DNA from: Sphaerotilus hippei
GTDB lineage: Bacteria; Pseudomonadota; Gammaproteobacteria; Burkholderiales; Burkholderiaceae_C
Assembly: GCF_003201595.1 (NCBI RefSeq)
Contig: NZ_QJJS01000009.1
Coordinates: 86,438-150,437 of the forward strand
Direction of reading: 5' to 3'
DNA: 64,000 bases
Positions within the stretch are counted from its first letter, which is position 1. Each line of letters begins with the position of its first letter. Below the pieces are notes generated by a model. That model saw only the letters and a list, made by a program, of their open reading frames with translations, ran no database searches and was not told the DNA's origin. A program made the translations under genes and the position numbers. This document shows, piece after piece, positions 57,410 to 64,000 of the stretch.

Positions 57410-58612
57410 TCAGCGCACGCGGCGCCAGAACGCCAGCAGCTGCAGGATGTTGTGGCGCCACTGGCGCTCGGACTCGATGTAGGAGCGCGCCGCCTGGCCG
57501 ACCTGCTGCAGGCGCTGGAGGTCGGTGCTGCGCAGCAGCACCGCGTCGACCGCCGCATTGAGGTCACCGGCCGGGAACATCCAGCCGGTCTGCTGCTCGC
57601 GCACCACCTCGCGGATCGGCTCGAAGTCCGGCGCGATCGGCGGGATGCCGCAGGCCATGAACTCGAACAGCTTGACCGGCGAGGTGTAGTCGCCCGCGCT
57701 GGGCAGCACCGCCATGTCCATCGCGGCCAGCAGCCCCGGCACCTCGTCGTGGGACACCCGCCCGGTCAGCAGCACCTGGCGCTCCAGCCCGCGCTCGCGC
57801 ACGAAGCGCTGCACGGTGTCGAAGGTCGCGCCGTCGCCCACCAGCAGCAGCTTGAGGTGAGGATGCTCGGGCAGGTCGTCGGCGATGCGGTAGACGAACT
57901 GGTCGATCGCATGCCAGGGCACGAAGGCGCCCAGGTAGCCGCAGACCACCTCGCCGTCGGCCAGGCCCCACTGCTCGCGGGTGAGGCGGCGCTGCTCGGC
58001 GGTGAAGCTGAACTTGTCGATGTTGGCCGCGTTGTGGGTGACGATGGCCGGCGTCATCAGGCCGCCGTGGGCCTTCATCACCCGCTGGCGGAACACGCCG
58101 GAGACGAACACCAGCCCCGAGGCCCGGCTCAGCACCCAGCGCTCGATGGCGGTGGCCAGGCGCTGGAAACACAGCGGCCGCACCCGGTCGACGGTGGACG
58201 AGTCGTTGATCTCCAGGATCACCGGCAGCCCGCGCAGGCGCCCGATCAGCACGGTGACGAACATGAACAGCGCATAACGCTCGTAGATGAAGCCGACGTC
58301 GCGGTGGGTCGCCAGGTAGATCCACAGGCGCCAGCCGGCCACCAGGTTGTAGCCCAGCTCGGCCAGCTCGAACAGCGGCTCGGGCAGGCTCACCACCCAC
58401 TTCATCCAGGGCCGGGCCTGCTGGGTCGGGCTCATCTTCTTCGGGCTGACATAAGGGTCGGCGCCCGGCAGCGAGATGATGTCGACCGCCACGTCGTCGG
58501 CCCGCAGCGCGTCGGCGATGCCGCGGATGTGCACCCCCTCGACCGCCTTGCCCTGGGTTCGGTGGTGGTACAGCACGCGGGCGGGCTGATCGGCGACAGT
58601 GGGGTAGCTCAT
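57410..58612 (-). CDS. Glycosyltransferase, GT4/GT1 type
   Basis: 400-residue GT-B glycosyltransferase. N-terminal domain starts RVLYHHRTQGKAVEGVHIRG; the C-terminal nucleotide-sugar domain has LLLVGDGATFDTVQRFV, VSHDEVPGLLAAMDMAVLPS and the acidic motif SPVKLFEFMACGIPPIAPDFEPIREVV with the E-x7-E pair typical of GT4. It would transfer a sugar during exopolysaccharide repeat-unit assembly on the cytoplasmic side. Start at the ATG at 58612; upstream in-frame codons overlap the divergent promoter region. Confidence 0.9.
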   Translation of the reverse strand: MSYPTVADQPARVLYHHRTQGKAVEGVHIRGIADALRADDVAVDIISLPGADPYVSPKKMSPTQQARPWMKWVVSLPEPLFELAELGYNLVAGWRLWIYLATHRDVGFIYERYALFMFVTVLIGRLRGLPVILEINDSSTVDRVRPLCFQRLATAIERWVLSRASGLVFVSGVFRQRVMKAHGGLMTPAIVTHNAANIDKFSFTAEQRRLTREQWGLADGEVVCGYLGAFVPWHAIDQFVYRIADDLPEHPHLKLLLVGDGATFDTVQRFVRERGLERQVLLTGRVSHDEVPGLLAAMDMAVLPSAGDYTSPVKLFEFMACGIPPIAPDFEPIREVVREQQTGWMFPAGDLNAAVDAVLLRSTDLQRLQQVGQAARSYIESERQWRHNILQLLAFWRRVR

Positions 58613-58648
58613 GGGCGGAAGATGAACAGGGTTGTTGTCACGATTGCT

Positions 58649-58654
58649 TACAAT
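58649..58654. promoter_or_regulatory. Candidate promoter region between divergent exopolysaccharide units
   Basis: A good -10 hexamer TACAAT, part of the palindrome ACAATTGT (58650-58657), lies in the AT-richest patch of the 148-base gap between the leftward glycosyltransferase and the rightward operon. A matching -35 is not obvious on either strand, so activation by a regulator is likely if it is used. Confidence 0.4.
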
Positions 58655-58760
58655 TGTCTCGCCATTCGAGGCGCCCGGATCGAAGGCTGCGGAAAATTCG
58701 CCGAGACCACGGCGGGGTCGTGGCTTGAATCGGCAGACTGAGACTGAACTGGAGGACCCG

Positions 58761-59957
58761 ATGCGCCCGACCCGCACACTCTTCACGGCCGCCGCGCTGC
58801 TGCTGCTGACCGCCGCCGCCGCGGCAGGCGCGCTGCTCTACGGCCAGAGCCCGCCCCAGGGCTGGACGCCGCTGGACGACACCGGCGGCTGCCCGCTGTT
58901 CCCCCCCGAAGCGGTGTTCAACCAGCCGGTCGACGACCTGGCGCGTTTCCCGGTCCACCCCGACAGCGCCCGCTGGATCGGCTCCATCGGCGGGGCGACC
59001 GCCTTCCGCCCGGACTGGGGCCGCGAGGAAGACCCGGCCCGGCGCCAGGCGTATTACGGCATCCCGTACAACGTGATCTCGCGCTCCGACCTCGAGCAGC
59101 CCTGGCCGGTGGTCGACTACGAGATCACCGACGCGCGCGACCGCACGCCGGGCGTGCCCGGCGAAAGCGACTGCGCCGTGCCGTCCGCCGCCGGTGGCAT
59201 GCGCATCCGCCGCGACTGCTCGGCCGTGCCGCTGCTGGAGCGGCGCTTCCCGTTCCCGCCGCCGCACCGGATCCAGGCCGAAGGGGGCGACTGCCAGGAC
59301 CCGACCCAGTGCGGTGACCGCCACATCCTGGTGGTCGAGAGCGGCAGCTGCCAGCTCTGGGAGAGCTACATGGCCTATCGCGTCGACGGCCGCTGGATGG
59401 CCTACAGCACCGCCGCCTGGGACCTGCGCTCGCTCGAGATGCGCCCCCAGGGCTTCACCTCGGGCGACGCCGCCGGCCTGCCCATCCTGCCGCTGCTGGC
59501 CCGCGCGCACGAGGCCAGCTCGGGCGAGATCGGCCATGCGCTGCGCGTGACCTTCCGCGACGCGGTGCTGGACCGCCGGGCCGAATGGCCGGCCACCCAC
59601 GCGGCCGGCAGCACGCGCAGCAACGGCATCCCCTTCGGCGCGCTGCTGCGGCTGCGGGCCGACTTCGTGCCGCCGCTGTGGTGGACCCCGCAGGCCCGGG
59701 CGCTGGCGCGCGCGATGCAGCGCCACGGCCTCTACGTCGCCGACATTGGCCAGGACTTCTTCGTGCAGGGCGAGCCCAGCGCGCACTGGAGCCCGCTGAC
59801 GATGACCCAGCTGCGCGGACTGCGGCTGCACCAGTTCGATTTCGTCGACCTGCACCGGCTGACGCACACGCCGGGCTTTTCCGAGAACTCCTACCGCGCG
59901 GTGTTCCCGGCCGGCTCAAGCCCCGCCCCGGGCCAGCCGATCAGACCGGTGCCATGA
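58761..59957 (+). CDS. Exported protein of unknown function in the exopolysaccharide locus
   Basis: 398 residues starting with a signal anchor or signal peptide (TLFTAAALLLLTAAAAAGALL). The mature part has conserved-looking blocks: NQPVDDLARFPVHPDSARWIGSIGG, YYGIPYNVIS, a Cys-containing stretch with CGDRHILVVESGSC, SGDAAGLPILPLLARAHE and QRHGLYVADIGQDFFVQG. From memory, similar sequences occur as uncharacterised extracellular domains in actinobacteria and planctomycetes; I know no function. At least six Cys suggest disulfides, fitting an extracytoplasmic location. GGAGG 5 bases before the ATG makes the start firm. The next gene overlaps its stop by 4 bases. Confidence 0.8.
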   Translation: MRPTRTLFTAAALLLLTAAAAAGALLYGQSPPQGWTPLDDTGGCPLFPPEAVFNQPVDDLARFPVHPDSARWIGSIGGATAFRPDWGREEDPARRQAYYGIPYNVISRSDLEQPWPVVDYEITDARDRTPGVPGESDCAVPSAAGGMRIRRDCSAVPLLERRFPFPPPHRIQAEGGDCQDPTQCGDRHILVVESGSCQLWESYMAYRVDGRWMAYSTAAWDLRSLEMRPQGFTSGDAAGLPILPLLARAHEASSGEIGHALRVTFRDAVLDRRAEWPATHAAGSTRSNGIPFGALLRLRADFVPPLWWTPQARALARAMQRHGLYVADIGQDFFVQGEPSAHWSPLTMTQLRGLRLHQFDFVDLHRLTHTPGFSENSYRAVFPAGSSPAPGQPIRPVP

Positions 59958-61324
59958 GCTTCGGCCTTTTCCTCGTCTACGTCTTCCTCACCTTCTCGCG
60001 CCCGATCGAGCTGCTCGCGCCCGAGCTGGGCGAGTGGCGGCCGATGCTCGTGCTGTGGCTGCTCGCCTTCGTGACCGCGCTGGTGCGCACGCTGCAGCGG
60101 CGTGAATGGGCGGCTCCGCCCACCTTCGCCAAGCTGCTGCTCGCCTTCACGCTGACGGTGGCCGTCTCGCAGGTGGCCGCCGGCTGGGCCGGGGGAGCCA
60201 TCGGCGCGCTGTCGAGCTTCAGCACCTCGGCCCTGCTCTACGTGCTGGTGGTGATGAACGTCACGACCATCGACCGGCTCAAGGCCGCCTGCGGCGCGAT
60301 GGTCGCCGCGATGGTGGTCGCCGCGCTGCTGTCGACCGCGGCCTACCACACCGGCTTCCACGCCAAGGAGCTGGTGCTGATGCAGGCCTCGGGCAAGCAC
60401 GACACCGAAGACCCGGGCGACGTGCCCGCGCCGGACGAGTCGGAACTGCTCGTGCCCGCCGACGACCACTCCGGCTGGTACCTGTGGCGGGCCCGGGGCA
60501 TGGGCTTCCTCAACGACCCCAACGACTTCGCCCAGGTCATGGTGATGACGCTGCCGATGCTGTGGGCGCTGTGGCGTCGCCGGCGCTGGGCCTACAACCT
60601 CGCCTGGGTCGCGCTGCCCACGGTGCTGCTGGTCTACACCACGCTGCTGACGCAGTCGCGCGGCGCCATCCTGGGCATCGCCTCGCTGCTGTTCTTCGGC
60701 GTGCGCAAGCGCCTGGGCGCCACGCGCACGACCGTGCTGATGGCCGTCCTGGCGGTGGCGGGCGTGGCGGTCAGCAGCGGCAGCGGACGGGCCTACTCGT
60801 CGGGCGAGCAGTCGGCCGCCGACCGCATCGAGGCCTGGTCGCTGGGGCTGGGCATGCTCAGGTCCAGGCCCGTCTTCGGCCTGGGCTACGGCAACTTCGT
60901 CGAGCACAACTACCTGACCGCGCACAACTCCTTCGTGCTGTGCTTCTCCGAGCTGGGGCTGGTGGGCTTCTTCCTGTGGATCGGCATGCTGGTGCTGTCC
61001 TACAAGGGACTGAGCCGGGTGATCGAGCGCATCGGGCCCGACCACCCCGAGCACAAGGTGGCCGAGCTGCTGCGCTCCTCGCTGGTGGGTTTCCTGACCT
61101 GCGCCTGGTTCCTGTCGCGCGCCTACGAGCCGCCGCTGTTCTTCCTGCTGGGCCTGTGCTCGGCCGCCTGGTACTGCGGCGCCCAGCACGACGGCGTCAA
61201 CCGCCCGGGCAGCCGGGGCTGGCTGGCGATGCGGGACCTGCCCTGGGCGCGGACCAGCGCGATCGCTGTCGTGCTGGCGCTGGTCGCGGTCTGGATGTTC
61301 GTGCGGCTGCATTTTTCCAGCTGA
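59954..61324 (+). CDS. O-antigen ligase/polymerase-like membrane protein (Wzy/WaaL family)
   Basis: 456-residue polytopic membrane protein with about 11 helices. The family signature region lies after LLTQSRGAILGIASLLFFG; the large periplasmic loop (about 145-180, acidic, with DDHSGWYLWRARGMGFLNDPND) and FGLGYGNFVEHNYLTAHNSFVLCFSELGLVGF are characteristic of Wzy_C/O-antigen ligase proteins. It would polymerise or transfer lipid-linked repeat units in the periplasm. It starts by ATGA overlap with the exported protein, so the two are tightly coupled. Confidence 0.85.
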   Translation: MSFGLFLVYVFLTFSRPIELLAPELGEWRPMLVLWLLAFVTALVRTLQRREWAAPPTFAKLLLAFTLTVAVSQVAAGWAGGAIGALSSFSTSALLYVLVVMNVTTIDRLKAACGAMVAAMVVAALLSTAAYHTGFHAKELVLMQASGKHDTEDPGDVPAPDESELLVPADDHSGWYLWRARGMGFLNDPNDFAQVMVMTLPMLWALWRRRRWAYNLAWVALPTVLLVYTTLLTQSRGAILGIASLLFFGVRKRLGATRTTVLMAVLAVAGVAVSSGSGRAYSSGEQSAADRIEAWSLGLGMLRSRPVFGLGYGNFVEHNYLTAHNSFVLCFSELGLVGFFLWIGMLVLSYKGLSRVIERIGPDHPEHKVAELLRSSLVGFLTCAWFLSRAYEPPLFFLLGLCSAAWYCGAQHDGVNRPGSRGWLAMRDLPWARTSAIAVVLALVAVWMFVRLHFSS

Positions 61325-61405
61325 TGCGAGCCGCCACGGGTTACAAGCTGATACATTCCGAGGGTAATCCCGGGACCACCTGCCCCTGAACATCACAAGG
61401 TATCG

Positions 61406-62578
61406 ATGGGACTCCTGATCGCCTTCGCGCTGACCTTCCTGCTGTTGCTGGCCGGCGCGCTCACCCTGATCATCCGGCAGCGCAACCTGCAGATCTGGCT
61501 GTGGAACTACCTGCGCCAGGGCTGGCGGGCGCCAGTGCCGGCCGGGGTGACGCGGCACGTCATGTTCTGCTTCGTCGACCACTACGAGCCGATGTGGAAG
61601 CAGCCCGACCACGCCACCGAATGCCGCCGGGTCGCCCGCTGGCGCCAGGAGTACCCGCAACTGTGCGCCGGCCTGCGCGACGCCGACGGCCGGGCCCCGA
61701 TCCACTCCTTCTTCTACCCCGAGGAGGAGTACCGCCCGGAGCACCTCGACGCGCTGGTCGAGCTGTGCCGCCTGGGGCTGGGCGAGATCGAGATCCACCT
61801 GCACCACGACCACGACACCGAAGCCGGCCTGCGCGAGAAGCTGCGCCGCTTCACGCGCACGCTGGTCGACCGCCATGACGCGCTGCCCGTCGACCCGCTC
61901 ACCGGCCAGGTGCGCTGGGCCTTCATCCATGGCAACTGGGCGCTCGACAACGGCCACCCGGACGGCTCGGGCTGCGGCGTGGACAACGAGCTGATCGTGC
62001 TGCGCGAGGAAGGCTGCTACGTCGACTACACGCTGCCGGCCGCGCCGGACCCCTGCCAGACCTCGACGATCAACCAGATCTACTACGCCACCGACGACCC
62101 GGAAAAACCGAAGTCGCACGACACCGGCGTGCGGGTCAAGGTGGGTCGTCCGCCCAGCGGCGACCTGATGCTGATCCAGGGCCCGCTGGGCCTGATGTGG
62201 CGCAACCGCAAGTTCGGCCTGATCCCGCGCATCGAGAACGCCGACATCCGCACCAGCTCGCCGCCCACGCCCGAGCGCATCGACGCGTGGATCGAGACCG
62301 GCATCCACGTCGAGGGCAAGCCCGAGTGGATCTTCGTGAAGATCCACACCCACGGCACGCAGGAACGGGACACCGACACGCTGCTGGGCACGCCGATGCG
62401 TCAGGCCTACGAGTACCTGCAGCAGCGCTACAACGACGGCGTCGACTGGAAGCTGCACTACGTCAGCGCACGCGAGATGTACAACATCGCCAAGGCGGCC
62501 GAGCAGGGCCTGCCGGGCGAGCCGGGGGCCTACCGCGACCACGTCGTGCCCCGCCCGCTCTACCGTCCGCGGAGCTGA
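61406..62578 (+). CDS. Polysaccharide deacetylase-like protein (atypical)
   Basis: 390 residues: one N-terminal helix (LIAFALTFLLLLAGALTLII) and a soluble domain with potential metal ligands in FCFVDHYEPMW, EIEIHLHHDHDTE and VKIHTHGTQE. The Asp-His, His-x-His and terminal His pattern recalls NodB-type deacetylases, which remove acetyl groups from polysaccharides, but the spacing is unusual and FIHGNWALDN does not match the usual motif 3. It may be a divergent deacetylase or another TIM-barrel hydrolase. It lies between the polymerase and GT2 genes, 4 bases before the latter. Confidence 0.65.
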   Translation: MGLLIAFALTFLLLLAGALTLIIRQRNLQIWLWNYLRQGWRAPVPAGVTRHVMFCFVDHYEPMWKQPDHATECRRVARWRQEYPQLCAGLRDADGRAPIHSFFYPEEEYRPEHLDALVELCRLGLGEIEIHLHHDHDTEAGLREKLRRFTRTLVDRHDALPVDPLTGQVRWAFIHGNWALDNGHPDGSGCGVDNELIVLREEGCYVDYTLPAAPDPCQTSTINQIYYATDDPEKPKSHDTGVRVKVGRPPSGDLMLIQGPLGLMWRNRKFGLIPRIENADIRTSSPPTPERIDAWIETGIHVEGKPEWIFVKIHTHGTQERDTDTLLGTPMRQAYEYLQQRYNDGVDWKLHYVSAREMYNIAKAAEQGLPGEPGAYRDHVVPRPLYRPRS

Positions 62579-62582
62579 GCCC

Positions 62583-63788
62583 ATGTCCGGCTGGATCGAG
62601 GCGCTGCTGGGCGCGGTGGCGGTGGTCTGCCTGCTGGCGGTCGTCTACTCGTACGCGATCTACCCGCTGGTGCTGTTCGTGGTCGCCGCGCTGCGCCAGG
62701 CCGCGCGGGACGCCGCCTTCGTCTGGCGCAAGCACGACCGCCGCCGCGCCGAGGCCGTGGCCGGTGACTGGCCGGCCGTGGCCATCGTCATCTCGGCCTA
62801 CGACGAGGAACGCCACCTCGCCCGGCGCATCGACAACCTGCTGGCGCTGGACTACCCCGCCGACCGGCTGCGCGCCTACATCGGCTCGGACGGCAGCCGC
62901 GACCGCACCGCCGAGATCCTGGCGCAGCACGGCGGCGATCCACGCATCCGCGGCTTCGCCTTCGAGCTCAACCGCGGCAAGGCCGAGGTGCTCAACGACC
63001 TGGTCTCGCGCACCGACGAGCCGCTGCTGGTGTTCTCCGACGCCAACACCTTCTTCCGCCCCGACGCGCTCAAGCGCCTGGTGGCCGCCTTCGCCGATCC
63101 GGCCGTGGGCGGCGTCACCGGCGAGCTGCGCCTGATGGGCAACGACGGCGACAACCAGGACAGCCTGTACTGGCGCGTCGAGCAGTTCCTGAAGTTCTTC
63201 GAGTCGCGCCTGGGGGCGCTGCTGGGCGCCAACGGCGCGATCTACGCCATCCGCCGCACGCTGTGGAAGCCGCTGGCGCGCGACACCATCTGCGACGACT
63301 TCTGCGTGGCGATGAACGTGGCGGCCACCGGCGCCCGGCTGGTCTACGAGCCCCGCGCCTGGGCCGAGGAGGACACGCCCGAGCACATGGGCGAGGAGTT
63401 CCACCGCCGCGTGCGCATCGGCATCGGCAACTTCCAGGCCCTGCTGCGCCACCCCGAATACCTGCTGCGCACCCCGCCGGCCACCCGCTTCGCCTACGTC
63501 TCGCACAAGGTGCTGCGCTGGATCGCGCCGCACCTGCTGATCGTCGCGCTGGCGGCCTCGGCGGTGCTGGCCACCGGCTCCACCGCCTGGGCGGCGGCCA
63601 CGCTGGCTCAGGCCCTGAGCTACGGCGGGGCGGCACTGGCGCTGCAGCAGGTCCGGCGCGGCCGGCGGCTGCCCAGGCCGCTGATGCTGGCGGCGTTCCT
63701 GTTCGCGCTGAACTGGGCCTTCCTGGTGGCCTCCTGGCGCTACGCCAGCGGCCGCTACAGCGGCGCCTGGGGCCGCACCAGCCGGTGA
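62583..63788 (+). CDS. Family 2 glycosyltransferase, membrane-bound
   Basis: 401 residues. An N-terminal helix (VAVVCLLAVVYSYAIYPLVLF) precedes a GT-A domain with VAIVISAYDEERHLARRIDNL, the DxD-type site in VFSDANTFFRPDAL, FFESRLGALLGANGAIYAIRR and a later EDTPEHMGEEFHRRVRIGIGNFQ, resembling the Q-x-x-RW region of processive synthases. Two or three C-terminal helices follow. This layout fits a glycan synthase or a repeat-unit transferase acting at the inner membrane. It begins 4 bases after the deacetylase-like gene. Confidence 0.9.
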   Translation: MSGWIEALLGAVAVVCLLAVVYSYAIYPLVLFVVAALRQAARDAAFVWRKHDRRRAEAVAGDWPAVAIVISAYDEERHLARRIDNLLALDYPADRLRAYIGSDGSRDRTAEILAQHGGDPRIRGFAFELNRGKAEVLNDLVSRTDEPLLVFSDANTFFRPDALKRLVAAFADPAVGGVTGELRLMGNDGDNQDSLYWRVEQFLKFFESRLGALLGANGAIYAIRRTLWKPLARDTICDDFCVAMNVAATGARLVYEPRAWAEEDTPEHMGEEFHRRVRIGIGNFQALLRHPEYLLRTPPATRFAYVSHKVLRWIAPHLLIVALAASAVLATGSTAWAAATLAQALSYGGAALALQQVRRGRRLPRPLMLAAFLFALNWAFLVASWRYASGRYSGAWGRTSR

Positions 63789-63843
63789 GGCCGCACCGGC
63801 CTGACCGCTCATCACCACACGACACGAAGCACGAGGGATCGCG

Positions 63844-64000
63844 ATGACACTGAGGATGGCCATCATCGGCTGCGGCAAGATTGCCGACGGCCATGTCGAG
63901 CAGATCCGCGCCACCGGCCGGGGCGAGGTGGTGGCGGTCTGCGACCGCGAGCCGCTGATGGCCGAGCAGCTCGCCACCCGCATGGGCATCGCCGGGCGCT
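63844..64000 (+). CDS. Gfo/Idh/MocA-type oxidoreductase, N-terminal part (3' end outside window)
   Basis: First 52 residues of a dinucleotide-dependent dehydrogenase. The Rossmann start MTLRMAIIGCGKIADGHVEQI with G-x-G-x-x-A and VVAVCDREPLMAEQLATR fits the Gfo/Idh/MocA family, which in polysaccharide loci often makes amino or uronic sugars from nucleotide sugars. GAGGG lies 6 bases before the ATG. Only the coenzyme-binding N-terminus is visible. Confidence 0.88.
   Translation, partial: MTLRMAIIGCGKIADGHVEQIRATGRGEVVAVCDREPLMAEQLATRMGIAGR

Overview
The window is high-GC (roughly 68-70%) chromosomal DNA of a betaproteobacterium. The best guess is order Burkholderiales, near the Leptothrix/Sphaerotilus/Rubrivivax group. 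This is inferred from gene order (rpsO-pnp-qor-tpiA-secG-tRNA-Leu-nuoA to N-DUF2818-Nudix-DUF1178) and from families such as the small Trp-rich protein, DUF3149, DUF2069 and the CWC protein. I see no transposon, phage, integrase or CRISPR array. Coding density is very high, and only one stretch above 300 bases (48563-49004) lacks a gene.

Region 1 (1-7071) is a chemotaxis cluster on the + strand: a receptor cut by the left edge, a complete 1036-aa receptor, cheW, cheR, cheD and cheB. cheA and cheY are not in the window. The two receptors share at least 659 bases of identical sequence over the signalling domain. CheR and CheB set receptor methylation, CheD deamidates receptors and CheW couples them to the kinase.

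Region 2 (7131-16508) is mixed: aroC (-), a second cheW (+), a small membrane protein, a CBS-domain protein (-), an Aer-like PAS receptor (-), a YihY-type membrane protein (-), a DUF2069 protein and an FAD-linked oxidase (+).

Region 3 (15380-37097) is one long minus-strand block. It starts with rpsO and pnp, separated by a terminator-like hairpin, and continues through a quinone oxidoreductase, tpiA, secG, tRNA-Leu(GAG), all 14 nuo genes of respiratory complex I, DUF2818, a Nudix hydrolase and DUF1178. A good sigma70-type promoter lies just upstream of the tRNA, so the nuo transcript probably begins with a tRNA.

Region 4 (37084-56616) is housekeeping and signalling: a PLP aminotransferase, a periplasmic binding protein, tsaD-lgt, a small Trp-rich protein, a cytochrome c, acetyl-CoA synthetase, a UPF0114 protein, a large divergent class A penicillin-binding protein, class I fumarase, a CWC protein, a GspG-like pseudopilin with a GGDEF-EAL protein in one apparent operon, an MscS channel, an RluA-type pseudouridine synthase and a DUF3149 protein.

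Region 5 (56723-64000) is the left part of an exopolysaccharide locus that continues beyond the window. A glycosyltransferase and a hexapeptide acetyltransferase read leftward to a strong terminator. Divergently from them run a Cys-containing exported protein of unknown role, a Wzy/WaaL-like polymerase or ligase, an atypical deacetylase-like protein, a family 2 glycosyltransferase and the start of a Gfo/Idh/MocA oxidoreductase. It is the part most likely to hold undescribed biochemistry.
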